64,000 nt of DNA, from the NCBI GenBank assembly GCA_038373885.1, contig JAWZYV010019969.1:930001-994000 (forward strand), given 5' to 3'. How positions within the stretch are numbered: the stretch's first letter is position 1; each line of letters starts with the position of its first letter. The position numbers were made by a program, and so were the translations under genes. Below the pieces are notes generated by a model. That model saw nothing but the letters and a program-made list of their open reading frames with translations, was not told the DNA's origin and did not search any database. Source of the stretch: Cheiracanthium punctorium (Eukaryota > Arthropoda > Arachnida > Araneae > Cheiracanthiidae). Shown here piece after piece: positions 1-11,529 of the stretch.

Positions 1-40
<40 letters not shown>

Positions 41-61
41 AAAGTGCATACACACACACAC
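1..61. repeat. (TA)n microsatellite then short (CA)n
   Basis: The window opens in a TA dinucleotide run of about 37 bases, followed after a short spacer by a CA run. It is simple sequence whose true left boundary lies outside the window. Confidence 0.95.
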
Positions 62-229
62 GAGCCCCGAAGATATTTGACTTCAAATTATTTTATTCCT
101 TAATAATTATTCGTAATGTTCTGCATTATTATTGTTTAATTTGGAAGCTCTGGGTTAAACACGCGGAAGATGCCTCTTGTATACTGACTTTCATAATTAT
201 TTTAGAAATTATTAGTTATTTGTGCAGAC

Positions 230-382
230 CAGGGGCGTAGCCAAGGGGAAGGGGTTGGGGGGGAGGAATTTTTTGCCATACAAAATGTATATTCTTCACT
301 ACATTGTCACACCCACGTATACATATATATGAGTTGTAGTAGACGTAACCCCTCCCATGAAAAATTTCTGGCTACGCCCCTG
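230..382. mobile_element. Short hAT-type MITE, family K
   Basis: The ends read CAGGGGCGTAGCCA on the left and TGGCTACGCCCCTG on the right, a perfect 14-bp terminal inverted repeat. The flanks GTGCAGAC and GCGCATAC match at 6 of 8 positions, as expected of a decayed 8-bp hAT target duplication. The 153-bp body has no coding capacity. A second copy in the opposite orientation lies at 39114-39281 and shares the internal sequence around a GCCATACAAAATGTATATTC stretch. Ends of this kind are typical of non-autonomous hAT elements. Confidence 0.85.
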
Positions 383-390
383 GCGCATAC

Positions 391-1500
391 CGATGCTCTA
401 CATCATATTATTTGTAAGCTCGCTTCTCGAAAGTAGTTTTCCCTTTCTAGCAACTTTTGCACCATTCTGCCATCGTTTATCCGCTGAAGCACTCCGGCAA
501 AAATTTTAGTGTCCCGTTGTCAGTCTCTGGCTTTCCGCGAGTCTACGAATACACTTTTTCCTCTAACAAAGCCAACTTTCAAAAATGAAGAACGAAGCTT
601 TGTGCCTGACCGTAAGCTTAAATACCACCTGAAATTACAATCCGATTTTCAGGAGTAGATATCATAATGATAGTGGAATAACCCCTTGAACATTTTCTTT
701 TTATTATAAGAAAGCCAGTTTCTAAAATTTCTAGTTAATTAACTTTTTGTTCATGCATGTTATTTTTTATTTAAATATGCCGTAATACTCTATTGCATTA
801 TAAATGAAAAGCACCCAGCGCTTTTCTAACACTACGTTATTTTTTGTCAATCCCTTTATTTTTATTTTAAACTAAGTTCAAAATATTAAATTTTACCGAG
901 TTGTGGGACACCATACTACTGTTGACCGATATATCTACATTTACAGATTATTTTTTACTTTTTAGTCCATGTTGCTTTTAAAGCGTGTTTCTTTATTTTT
1001 TTTAAACAATAATTTATTTATTTATTTTTTAGTCTTAGAAATGCTGAACGATGAATTAAAAAGTTTTCTCCATACTAAGTTGAAAAAAAAAAAAAAAAAA
1101 AAAAGGTAATTCATACCAAAAGCATCAATTCTATAACACTTTCAAACATAACTGACATTTTTCGGAAAAGAAAACGGCTGTGTATTGTTTTTAAATTTGA
1201 TGATATTTCTGAGGTAAAAGCTGTATATCACTAGAAATGTAATTTTGCGAGAATCTGTAAAAGAATTTTAAATGTTTTTTCTATAAACTTTGAACTGAAA
1301 ATAAACGACATAGACGTTTATACGTTTGTTATTGTGTTTGAAATAGATCAATGTATCTAAATTGTTTTTGACCGTAATGTATTTGAACTCTTGTGAATGC
1401 TTCTGAAAAAAATAATTGTAAATGCTTCATATACTCTATTCAATGAAAATCTTATTTTGAAATCATTACCAAAGCACATCAATTCGCTTTGTTTGAAATA
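391..1500. other. AT-rich stretch with no recognised feature
   Basis: No credible coding frame is present. The only notable sequence is a 22-base A tract at 1083-1104. Short open frames here have no protein-like composition. Confidence 0.7.
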
Positions 1501-1508
1501 GATGAATG

Positions 1509-1967
1509 CAGGCCCGGACTGGCCAGGGTGTTTGACTGTCTGCAGACGGTTGAGCCCCCACCCTCGGCGGGCCCTCCCTGCTGAAGGCAGGCCCCTAAAC
1601 AGAAAAAAGAAAATAAAAAAAGTGCTATACCGATAACACTTAATAAGGTTTGACACAGAAAATTTTTTGCAACTGCATTTGCGCCCCAAAAGGCTTTAAA
1701 ACACTTTATTTTATATGTAGTTCTTCAAATGTCTTGCGGAAGGATTCGCGAATGAACAAGAAATTAATTAATATGAATGACGCATATTCATTAATAGATC
1801 AATATTTTATGAATGCATTAATTATCAATCATAATTAATTATTAATAACACCATACCTCCCCCCCCATACCCCGAAAGTTAACACTTTATATTATTTATC
1901 GGTTATACAACAACCCGGTCCCCCTTCTCTTGAGACGGGCGGGCCCCTACCCCCCAGTCCGGGCCTG
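1509..1967. mobile_element. Non-autonomous hAT element with perfect 8-bp target duplication
   Basis: The terminal inverted repeat is CAGGCCCGGACTGG at 1509 and its exact complement ending at 1967. The 8-bp sequence GATGAATG is repeated exactly at 1501-1508 and 1968-1975, which fixes both ends and indicates hAT-type insertion. The 459-bp interior is GC-rich at the ends and AT-rich in the middle and encodes no transposase, so it would have needed an enzyme supplied elsewhere. The perfect duplication suggests a relatively young insertion. Confidence 0.93.
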
Positions 1968-1975
1968 GATGAATG

Positions 1976-3150
1976 TCTAATATACACTTTAAACAAAGAC
2001 TGCAATATTTATAACTCAAAGACATGTAATATGCTTTGTGTGTGTTCTCTGTGTTTGCCCAATTTTTTACAGAGTTAAATAGTTAGGATTGAGTGAAAAT
2101 TCTATATTGAAACTCTTAAAGCACGTTTATTTAGTCATAATGAAAATACAGTAATACCTTCCTAACATCATATATATTGGTAGGAATAAGATGCCGCTTT
2201 AAAAAATGATAGTGGGAAAACATCCAGATGTAATTTTGAACCTTCATAGAACGACAGTACATAATTAAATTTACATTTAGTAACACTAAAGAAGTGTTAC
2301 TTTATCTGTGATAGCTGAGTCCAAAACGTTTTGCTTAGATCAGATTCCACGGTCAGTCCAGAACTCCAACTAATTTAGAAATTACAGCCTACTTTATATA
2401 TAGACTTAAAAGCTTTGCAATTTTGGCATACTTATAAGACATTTTAATAATACCAGTCATTTTGAGATTTTTAGATCAAACTTGTCTTATAAATAAAAAT
2501 TACATAAGGTTTTCTTGGGTCCTTCCATTCAGAATCTCAACGCGCCTAATTCTAAAATATGGGAACTATGCTAACACTAAATAGAAGGAAGATTGCGTCA
2601 TACGCATTTTAACATGCTTTCTAATGAGAGCGCGTATAGTATTAATAATGTGCTTAGGAAAGGTTAATATTGTCGTGGTATCTGATGGACAGAGGTTTGT
2701 GTAAAGCAGGTTAATCCGTTCTGCATGGGGTTGCACTAGCTCATGTTAAAAATTAAAAACGTTTAGTACTGCACATTAGCTTCCAAATAAATAATAATAA
2801 TAATAATAAAAAACTGAAATCGTTAGTTTCGTTAGGGATCCACAATACCACAGAAAAACAGACAGGATGATAGTTTTGTTAATTTTATGCGGTTATTATT
2901 AAGATGAAAAATAATATTATATTTAATTTACATAATAAGCAGTTCTAGTTCGAGAAAAACAATCTAGATATTCAAATTTATTTTTTCTTTATTTGGATGA
3001 GCATCTGTCACAAACACATTACAAAATTGTACAGATTTTTTTGAAAATTACACACCAATATTTTCTTTTAGGCATGTTAAGTTTCATATAATTACACATT
3101 ACGCCAGTGGTAGTGGGTATTTTCCCATTGAAACTATTGAAGTTGGCAAA
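1976..3150. other. AT-rich stretch with no recognised feature
   Basis: There is no supported gene. A short (ATA)n tract occurs at about 2786-2810. Nothing else was recognised. Confidence 0.65.
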
Positions 3151-3159
3151 TACGCAAAT

Positions 3160-3333
3160 ATGGACTGCACAATTGGGTGGAGCGAAAAAAACTTCATTTC
3201 AAAATTCACACTGCCTGAGTCATTAAATGAAGCTAAACTGATAAGAACAAATTGTTTCCAAATTTCAGCTCAAAATATTGTGATCTTCAGGTTCCACAAC
3301 TCAAGCGAATATATTTCTAGCTTATTTCATTAA
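3160..3333 (+). pseudogene. 57-codon reading frame, left member of an inverted pair
   Basis: An ATG-started frame of 57 codons contains the segment GWSEKNFISKFTLPESLNEA and later AQNIVIFRFHNSSE. A related frame lies inverted about 340 bp away at 3668-3850 and aligns over about 50 residues without stops or frameshifts. The differences I counted are mainly amino-acid changing, so there is no clear sign of purifying selection. I do not recognise the family. Because it is arranged as inverted arms, it may be a fragment of a transposon coding region or its terminal repeats rather than a host exon. Confidence 0.35.
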
Positions 3334-3413
3334 AATAATAATGTTTAATTAATTAATTGAATAATTTGTTATGTTTTCATTATTAAATTGCTTTATTAAT
3401 ACGTTATTATCAC

Positions 3414-3587
3414 ATGTCAGTGATGGAAATCGTAGATTTAGAAGCAGACGTCGAGTTAGGATCTGATTCAAAAATGGAATATGCCTCAGAAAATGATGAC
3501 GATTTTGTTGTCAGGAAGCCAAATGTCGGAAAACGACTGCCGATGAGACTCCCTAAATCTCCAAGACAGACCATATGCCCGAACTAG
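3414..3587 (+). pseudogene. Acidic 57-codon reading frame between the inverted arms
   Basis: The frame begins MSVMEIVDLEADVELGSDS, continues through an acidic stretch ending SENDDDFVV, and becomes basic and proline-containing (KRLPMRLPKSPRQ) before a TAG stop. An alternative frame just downstream reads LAIVLDRAGVSEY, so the coding sequence may continue after a frameshift. The acidic-then-basic layout resembles the N-terminal part of some transposon-encoded proteins, but I cannot name the family. It sits exactly between the two inverted arms at 3160-3333 and 3668-3850, suggesting all three belong to one decayed element. Confidence 0.35.
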
Positions 3588-3667
3588 CCATTGTTCTTGA
3601 TAGAGCAGGTGTATCGGAGTATTAATTATTCAATTATTTAACTGAACGTTATTATTTTAATAGAAAT

Positions 3668-3850
3668 TCATAAAAGACTAAAAAAGACACTGGGAATACA
3701 TTCGCTTGAGATGTGGAACCTGAAGATGGCAATATTTTGAGCTGTAATTTGGAGAAAATTTTTTCTTATCAGTTTCGCATCATTTAATGGCTCAGGCGAT
3801 GTAAATTTCGAGAAAAAGTGTTTTTCGCTCCATCCTACTGCAAAATGCAC
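3668..3850 (-). pseudogene. 60-codon reading frame, right member of the inverted pair
   Basis: The minus-strand frame starts MHFAVGWSEKHFFSKFTSPE and includes AKLIRKNFLQITAQNIAIFR. It aligns with the plus-strand frame at 3160-3333 over most of its length. The pair forms an inverted repeat with arms of about 160-170 bp. The product is unrecognised; the conserved frame could be accidental in a recent inverted duplication. Confidence 0.35.
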
Positions 3851-3879
3851 ATCGCTGAAAAAATGTATTCCCAGTTTTC

Positions 3880-4519
3880 GTAGATTTAAATTAAAATGTT
3901 TTCTTGCAATACTTATTTTAGTTATACATCAACTAAACATATCTGAACAACTTATATTTTGTACAGCACATTTCTTTTATTATTAACTTTCTGGGCATTC
4001 AAAGAAGTAACATAAATCAGATCGCTCACGTTCTGAGCGGCATAATTTTAAAAAATATCTTTAAATTCCACTAAAGGAGATGCTTGGAGAGTTTCAAAAT
4101 GTATAAAAGGTAAAAATTTACATTTCTCTCCGCTCTAGTCAGTATAAACGAAGGTAGGAAAAACTAAAAATATATGAAAACAAATAAAGTCCTCATAAGT
4201 TTCGCTTTCTTTCATTTAAAGAGATTTGTAGCAACGAGGAAAAAAGGTAACGAAAACTTGCATTTTTGGAATGAGTACTTGAAACAGCGAATAAAAATTT
4301 TTAGTTAACGTGTTTAAAAAAGAGTAACATCTCTGACAGTTTATAAAATGTTACAAAAACATTTTTGGGGAGTATCAACCACTTTTCTATAATACATTTC
4401 ATTATTTATGTGTTGTTTATTAACACCCATAATTTTAAATATATACAAAAGAAAAAATTCAATGTGTATGTGTTTCTTAAAATTCCTATATAATGTTAGA
4501 TAATTTGCGAAAACGACGT
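3880..4519. other. AT-rich stretch with no recognised feature
   Basis: No gene, terminal repeat or structured sequence was recognised before the family A element that begins at 4527. Confidence 0.6.
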
Positions 4520-4867
4520 GCAACGCCAACACCTTCAAGATGTAAAAACCCTTACAACTGAAGCTTTGACGTCATCACTGGATCTTACATGACGTCATCC
4601 CAATTTTTATCACACTAAGTATACCTATTTTAAATTTGTGGTGAGTTTTCTCACTCATAAAACTTTTTAAGGATTTTTAAAAAAATTCATTTTAGGAGAA
4701 ATGACAATTTTTGACCACCACTAAGTGTATAATATGATACAGAAGTAGATCACAATGAATGATTTTGTATAAAGGTATTTTAATTTTTATCATTAATTTA
4801 ATGTTCTTCTAATATTTGTAGCATCCACCAGAAATTTTAAAACAGTTTTACTTTTTGAACATACAAC

Positions 4868-5292
4868 CGTGACCTTCGCAAACAAGCCCTGCTGGCTAAA
4901 ATATTGAGTCATCCTATGTAGGCCGAATTGAAACGTAAAATTAAAAGTTGTATAGCATTATTATGATTGTGGTTGCTTATCATCAGTTTATAAAATTTAT
5001 TATTTCTTACGTTTATTTTGAATTATTATTGATTACGGATTAAATATGACACAAAAAAATGCATTAAGAAATTGTGATTGCAGCTCCAATGTTTAATACT
5101 TATATATATTATATATATATAATTTTAACTTTTGTTCTGAAGATATGTTTTTAAGTACTGATAAATTTGATAAAATGATGATAAGCAACCAGAATTTTAA
5201 TTTCATGTTACATATTTTAATTTTATACCTATATCGGCCTACTTAGCATGATGCAATTCTTAAGCCAGCAGGCCTTAGGAGCTAAGGTCACG
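4868..5292. mobile_element. Family B MITE inserted in family A
   Basis: Long imperfect terminal inverted repeats start CGTGACCTT on both strands and share GCCTGCTGGCTTAA-like sequence some 30 bp in. The flanks ATACAAC (4861-4867) and ATACACC (5293-5299) match at 6 of 7 bases, suggesting a 7-bp duplication. The 425-bp body is AT-rich and non-coding. Confidence 0.75.
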
Positions 5293-5320
5293 ATACACCT
5301 GTGATGTCGTCATTAGATAT

Positions 5321-7734
5321 CTACTCTAATAGCACAACTGTCACCCGTGACTAAAAAGTGACCACGGGATACAGTGACATTAGAGTCACAAAGAGTCGCT
5401 GTTACGCCGCCGTTTAGTCACGCCACAGTCTCTATGTCCGCCCACGGTGACGTTACAATGCGACCCCGCAGAGTAGTCACAACTGCGACGACGGTTGCCA
5501 CTGTGACCCTTCAGTGACGACACAGAGCGGTCGCAGTCACAGATGTGACTACAATGCGTCGTCACAGTGTAGTTGCGATCACACTGCAACTGAAATGTGC
5601 CGGTACATAGTGGTCACAATGGCGACTCCGATATCACAAAAGTGTCGCAACCGCAACCCTCGTCACGACATTACTCGTATGGGACTATTTTGAAAGACAA
5701 GCAATTATTAGTTTTCAAAGCAAATTAAGAGAAAGCGTTTGAGGTCCCTAAAATTTCGTTATAACGGTATTTTAAGTTTTGTACGTTATTAAAATGTGGG
5801 ACATTCTAGTTTAGTTATGCGTCAAACATGCTTTTTAAATTGGTTACACGAGGGCTATCTGCCTAAGGAGTCAACAGGCCCATGTTGACAAGATAAACAT
5901 AACTACAAAATTCCAGATAATGATGAATTAAAAAAGTAAAAACAAACATTTCATAATGCTAATATGTATACTTACATTTTAAGTCACAAAGAAGTCGAAT
6001 AACTGTAACAAGATATCAATGCAGCCATAGACTGATGCAGCTAGCAACATAAAAACAGTAAAAGTAAAAATTTACCTGTAATATTTTCCTAACTGTTTAA
6101 AAAATGTAAAATCCAATTGTAAAACTTTGAAATCCATTTTCACTATCCATAACCAGCAAGATATCACTGCAGAAGCAAATCTTATTATAATCATTATTGC
6201 TCCTAACAGAGATATCTTACTAGTCTATAGCAATAACCCTCTCGAAAGTCTTGAAACCGGAAAAACTGTATCCTAAAAAGCATATTTCATAACTGGCTTC
6301 CCGCTCAACGTTTCAAGATTTGCAGACCGAAATGAAACATCAAAAGAAAAAAGAATGGGTTACTATACTCGACAATATCTCTCACTCGCCAATCTTCAAA
6401 TGCATAAAAAATTCATTTGTACTTCGTATAAATAATCTGAATTAATATAGCCAAATCCGCGATAACAGTTCGAATTCTTGGTGCCTTATCGTGCAACCGT
6501 GAGATATTAGTTGACCCTGGGTTTGACCTCTTGCTTCTCGTAAGGAGGCGTGTGAAATAGAACATTTGATTCCGAGAGTAAAACAGATTGAAAGAAATAA
6601 CATGTAAATCCTGGTTCATTGCTGAATTTCTAACAAAATAGCTGCAGGAGCTCTAATTTGTTTTATTGTAAATTTGAGCATTAATAACCTAATTTATATT
6701 TAAAAATTAAGTAATCTTTTGTTTTACCTCTGCTATATTTAATTTAATAAAAAATGCCAATCGAAGCAATTATGTAGGCTGTTAAAATTTTTAATTTAAT
6801 CTAAAATTCTCTGAAGAAAAACAGACTACAGGAGCTGAGCTCTCATGCAAAACCCTGACTGGTCTTCGTGTAATACTCTCTAACATATTTGTGCACCCTA
6901 ATTCGGTAGATTTTAAAAGGGGCTTAACGTAGAAAAAAGTCTCCAAATATGTTTTTCAGGAAAAGTTTAGCAAAATTGTAAAAAATTAATATAAATTATA
7001 AAAATGTTAAGATTAAAATTCATAATTCTGTACAAAGTGGGGGTTACATACTGTCATATACAGAGTGGAGGTTCCACTGTCTGTGTAGTAAACATTTTTA
7101 TAGCATACTGAACTCGTTTGTATTATTTTAGTTTTTAGTACTAAAATAATATTTGAAGGCATAATATGAACTCCCCCCCCCCTAAAAAAAAAAAAAAAAA
7201 AAAAAAAAGAAAGAAAGAAATATTTGCAGTGAACCTGCCTTTGGGTGCCCGGAACTTATATCCCCTAACACTTCTACACCGTATGAATGTGAAACAATAT
7301 TATTTAATTAAAATAACGAAATTTTATGCCAACACTACGAAATATATACAGGCCCATTACTGCCAAATAGTGCTGGCCCGGTCATTAAATATTTGAAATA
7401 AGGTATCACTCAAAAAACTGTGATTACAAATAAGTTTGTTTGCTAAGTCGCAAAGAACAGTCACTATGACGTCACAACAACCCGCAGTCACAAATCAGTC
7501 CCACAGTGACTTCACAAAGCGATCACTTAGTGACCGATCACACAGTAGTCACAGGGTGACTTCACAGTGACGTCACCTGCTGACTGGTCACAGAGAACGG
7601 GTCGCAGTGACCACACAGTGGAGTCGCATCACTCACAAGTCACAATGTAACTAGTTTGTGATAGTCCTGTGACAGTTGTGACCCTCTGTGACGTTACAGC
7701 GACTGTTTTGTGACCATCTGTGCTATTAGGGTAG
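5321..7734. mobile_element. Family C element with long GTCAC-rich terminal arms
   Basis: The ends read CTACTCTAATAGCACA and, on the other strand, CTACCCTAATAGCACA, 15 of 16 identical. Each end continues into a GC-richer arm of about 300-350 bp crowded with GTCAC and GTGAC pentamers. The roughly 1.7-kb middle is AT-rich, holds a C-run and A-run at about 7172-7208, and shows no transposase frame. It lies inside the right half of the family A element at 4527-7784. I could not define a target duplication, so the superfamily is unknown. Confidence 0.75.
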
Positions 7735-7799
7735 TAATGACGTCAAGTTTAAGTTGTTAAGCCTTCTACAGCTAGAAAGTGTTGGCAACGCTGTACTTT

Positions 7800-8458
7800 T
7801 AGTTGCTATGTTGTGTATAATTTTGCAAGTATATTAAGTCACTGAATGGACTTATTCTCAACAAAATGAAGTTGGAACAAATTGCGAATGCTACTGTCTT
7901 GATGTTATTTTTGTTATAAGCTGTTCCCTAATCATTTAAATAATTTTAAAACCATATAATAAAAATCACGCTTATTTCAGATACTAAGGCAAATATGAAA
8001 ACGTTGCATGTTATAATCGAAAGTCATATTTGAGTTTTAGTTCCTCATCATTTGTTTTTCTCAGACAGAATAATTTAAATGTAGCAGCGAATTTTTATTT
8101 TTAAGAATAAAATTTCATTTTCTAGCAAGTGTGTTTGAATATCCGTAGCACTGTATTTTGTCTGCATTTTAGCCTGCATTTAAATCTGATGTGTAAGAAA
8201 GACATCACAAACTACAAAGAAACGATGTAGGAACCTTTCGCTGAATCTGAAACTCATTTTAAAGCCTTTGCAATACTCATAGATCATTTGTTATAAGAAT
8301 TACACTTTCGCAAACAAAAATTGGGATTTTTATATCAAAACATGTTCAAAAGACTCTTGTGTACTGCTACTTTGAGCACATGGACGATGGCGACATCACC
8401 AAAGGCCTGAATTTTACTGATAACGCCTACGAAATACCGTCGCTTTTTATTACGGCTA
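7800..8458. other. AT-rich stretch with no recognised feature
   Basis: No supported feature was seen between the family A nest and the small palindrome at 8460. Confidence 0.6.
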
Positions 8459-8459
8459 T

Positions 8460-8483
8460 TTATTTAAGCAGCTGCTTAAATAA
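8460..8483. repeat. 24-bp perfect palindrome
   Basis: The sequence is self-complementary with no spacer and is centred on AAGCAGCTGCTT. It could extrude a short cruciform, but no associated element was recognised. Confidence 0.85.
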
Positions 8484-8514
8484 CAATAAGCTACATTGGA
8501 AGTACGGTGCGTAG

Positions 8515-8675
8515 AGTCAAGGCCGTACCCAAGGGGTGGCGGATAACGGTGTCCGGTCAGAGTTACCCGCTATGAAGGGGTGGACAAGTTAGCGCCCATG
8601 CCCAAACCAGGATTCGAACCCGGACCCAAGGCGAGATAGAATGGTTCTTTAGCTACTGAACCACCTAGGCGGCTC
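8515..8675 (-). mobile_element. tRNA-derived SINE
   Basis: On the minus strand the head starts GCCGCCTAGGTGGTTCAG, an A-box-like promoter segment, followed about 40 bases later by a perfect B box, GGTTCGAATCC (plus-strand 8610-8620). Spacing and sequence fit the internal RNA polymerase III promoter of a tRNA. The rest does not form a tRNA: no acceptor stem or anticodon arm was found, and an unrelated tail follows to about 8515. This indicates a SINE rather than a tRNA gene. No poly(A) tail or clear target duplication was identified. Confidence 0.75.
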
Positions 8676-8689
8676 TAATTTAAGCCTTA

Positions 8690-9470
8690 AATGATTGACA
8701 CATTCTCTGCCGATCATAAAATAGCCACGAGTGTAAGCTAAATTACCTGTATAATTTTGGTGAGTAAATCCGACAGGATCCGTGCTTGAAAAAAAAATCC
8801 GTTATCGAATTTGAAAAGTAGGAGATTTAAAGGTTAACCAGCTGTACTATGCAATTTTTCAACTATATACCGTATTAGCGCGAATATAATGCGGTGTTTT
8901 TCAACTCACCATTGCCCGTAAAAAAAAAACTGACTCGCGAAAAATTCGAGGCCGAAATATAGGATTTTTTAATTATCTTGATGAAAAATTTCGGATTAGT
9001 GTTAAATACGTACCGCGTTATATTAGGGCTAATACTGTAATTCAAATTTACATATATCGTACTATAATGCAATTAAAAAAATATTTTATGTATATAAACT
9101 TGACCTGTATTAGGGTGTAACAGATTTCTTTATGTGTATTTCTGCATATCAGTTTAACAGAAAATCAGTGGTATATATAAAATACATACATACATATATA
9201 TATGTAATAATAAAATAAACTTTGCTAGTTTAACCTAATTTAATTTAATGTTATTTGAAAAGCCTTCTTTAATCTTTTACTCTTACTGTAAAGTTTGTTT
9301 CTCGGCCACACAAATATTACGCTCAGAGGCGTTTTTTGAAGTTCCATAAGTAGAAAATTGTTTATTCAGCAGCATTTTCGGTTTTCTGTGGTTTTCATTA
9401 CTACGTGTTTTTAGAACTCCTGGGTAAGCAGGTGTTTCTCATTTCTTGATTGACAATCTAGTTAACTAAT
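8690..9470. other. AT-rich stretch with no recognised feature
   Basis: Only short simple-sequence stretches (for example TA and CATA runs near 9180-9205) were seen. No gene is supported. Confidence 0.6.
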
Positions 9471-9479
9471 TACATTTGA

Positions 9480-9730
9480 GAGTAACGCCTTCGTGATCGT
9501 GCTGCACCCTGCCAGCAGGTGTAGTAACTAAGGAGTATTTAAGCAAGAGCACGGAAATTTCGAGAGCTTCATCTTAACTTCGTGATTAGCTTTTAGGAGT
9601 TTGGAACGTAAAGCTTAGCTTCGAGCCTTTAGACTACGATGTAAGAAGATGGCCACGGAACGAATAAGGTCGCCGGCCCGACTCCTGCCCTCTGTCTGAA
9701 CTTCGAAATAAACTATTTAACCTAGAACCC
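9480..9730 (+). other. Possible solo LTR or promoter-like segment
   Basis: This GC-richer stretch has a TATA-like GTATTTAAGC at about 9535 and an AATAAA signal near 9708, about 170 bp apart. That layout is what a retrotransposon LTR could show. No TG...CA ends, target duplication, primer-binding site or partner LTR were found, so this is weak. Confidence 0.2.
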
Positions 9731-9860
9731 CAATGGATTTGCGTGAATTATTCCAACAAGGAATGGCGTAAGGCCAATTCTTTACATATATATATATATA
9801 TATACATAAGGACGACAGCGATACAAATGTACTCATCGAGTATTCTACTTGAGAACCACT

Positions 9861-10067
9861 CGTGGCTGAGGAGAAACACAGGCTGCGGTGCTGACATTTG
9901 GTCACACCCCTTTTGCCCTCGCAGTCATGTGACTCAGGAAGTGTGGCCATATTTGTCCGAGATAGCCACAGTAAGATGGCCACAACTCTTAGGTCGCGTG
10001 ACCCTTCGAGGGCAAAAGGGGTGTGACCAAATGTCAGCACCGCAGTCTATGTTACCCGTCAGCTACG
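9861..10067. mobile_element. Family D palindromic MITE, copy 1
   Basis: The two halves are close reverse complements: CGTGGCTGA... GCTGCGGTGCTGACATTTGG on the left and the matching sequence inverted on the right. Flanks GAACCACT (9853-9860) and GAACTACT (10068-10075) match at 7 of 8 bases, suggesting an 8-bp target duplication. Overlapping open frames on both strands here are consequences of the palindrome, not genes. Other copies are at 17670-17870 and 18374-19000. Confidence 0.8.
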
Positions 10068-10079
10068 GAACTACTGAAA

Positions 10080-11480
10080 TGTTACCCCACAGATTGTGCA
10101 GAAATGCATGCACATCTGAATATTAATAAGGATTATCATAAACCTTAAATTGCCCTATTTGCTATTTGTCCAATAACGGTTGCTGCATTTTCCAAAATAG
10201 AGCTAAATTTAAATGTTATCAAACATTTCGACTTTTCGAGGAAAAACGAGAAAAGAAAGAATAAAATAGAATAAGCGTGTTACATAGGGAAAATCTGTTT
10301 AAATATAGGGAATGGGCTCTGCTTACAAAGTTTGTTCAAGCCGCAGGTAATGATATTTTAAACCCAATAAACACAGTAACAAATTTTATTGGCAACATTT
10401 TTTTTTCTTTGCGATAATTTATTTCACAGCGTAAAGAATAAATTTCAACGGATTAGATGTCGTGCGATATCTTTCTTAAGAAGTGTACAGAAATTATAAG
10501 AATACAATTAAATGTATTAAAAATGTAAATATTTTACCAGAAGATAAATATTTTTTCATAGAAAAGAATAAACATTTTAAAAATTCATAAAATAAAGTTT
10601 TAAAGCTATCGTATACCCTCTTACGTTGTGGCAATGCAGTGATTTTTTTTTTCTATATACAAAGAAACGTACAGGTAGAAAGCATTAGTTTATCATGATT
10701 TTTTCGACAGTTTAATTTATAGGTCGAACAGAATTCCCATATCAAAAATTCACCAGGGAATTTGTAATATCATTTCCTTCGCTAGTCCCGAAAAAAATGT
10801 GATAATTAATCAATACATTTTAATTTACGATCGCTCATTTTTTCACTTCAGTAAACAAGAAAAAATTCTTCCAAGGCATAATTTATAACATTTCTGCAAA
10901 GATAAAATATGTCCTCAGTATTTTTTATGTCTTCCCTTTGCCTATCGGTTGAGCAAGATTTATGAAACTTTCTGTTTGATGATATATTGAAGTCGACAGC
11001 AAGAAATGTAGCAGATTCTAGGATTACTTTTTAACAGTAAAATTATGTCTTAGCTAACGATAGAATTTAGGTATATCAATCACTTAGCGAAATTGCAGCT
11101 TATTAGTGGTGAGGCTTATAATTTTTTTCCGTTCAGGACATGTACCATGTATTGTAATCATAAAAATATTCAACTTATAGATTTTCTATGTACTTACACG
11201 TTTTGAGATCTTCTGAATGTATTTATGCTATTTTTACGGATATGCATATGTGTCTATGTGAGTGATCATGATAGATTCTAAATGGCGCATACTATTGAGC
11301 TCATATTTGATATACATATTACAGAGCTCCCACGCACTACTGGTGTTGATTTTGGTGTGTGTAAGACGTATAGTTTTTTACAGGGCTATAGAAGAGGGTT
11401 CTTATGCAGTTTGGCGATGTAAATTCTTAAAGTGCTAAAGTGGCTAACAGTAGAATTCGATTGAACTCAAATTAAGTATT
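10080..11480. other. AT-rich stretch with no recognised feature
   Basis: No coding, RNA or repeat feature was recognised in about 1.4 kb. Confidence 0.6.
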
Positions 11481-11529
11481 ATACAGGGTTTGTTCACAAA
11501 CTTTCAAGACTGTTTAGGTTCAAGACTGT

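Larger units (their letters stand above)
4527..7784. mobile_element. Family A MITE, outermost layer of a three-element nest
   Basis: The left end reads CAACACCTTCAAG and the right end GCTAGAAAGTGTTG. The 7-bp sequence GCAACGC is repeated exactly at 4520-4526 and 7785-7791. Without its inserts (4868-5292 and 5321-7734) the element would be about 420 bp, matching the intact copies at 12250, 18451, 35049 and 62111. The interior shares with those copies TGACGTCA motifs near both ends and an AT-rich middle. It has no coding capacity. The family appears to be a non-autonomous DNA transposon making 7-bp duplications; P-like, Dada-like or hAT-like enzymes are possible sources. Confidence 0.85.

Noticed and set aside
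5386..5589. 67-codon cysteine- and histidine-rich minus-strand frame
   Set aside because: It is an effect of GTCAC-type repeats in the left arm of element C, not a zinc-binding protein.
8515..8675. A functional tRNA gene
   Set aside because: A and B boxes are present but no acceptor stem, anticodon arm or T arm can be formed around them; it is a SINE.
9717..10126. Overlapping 107- and 127-codon frames on opposite strands
   Set aside because: They coincide with the palindromic family D MITE; a palindrome with few stops opens frames on both strands.
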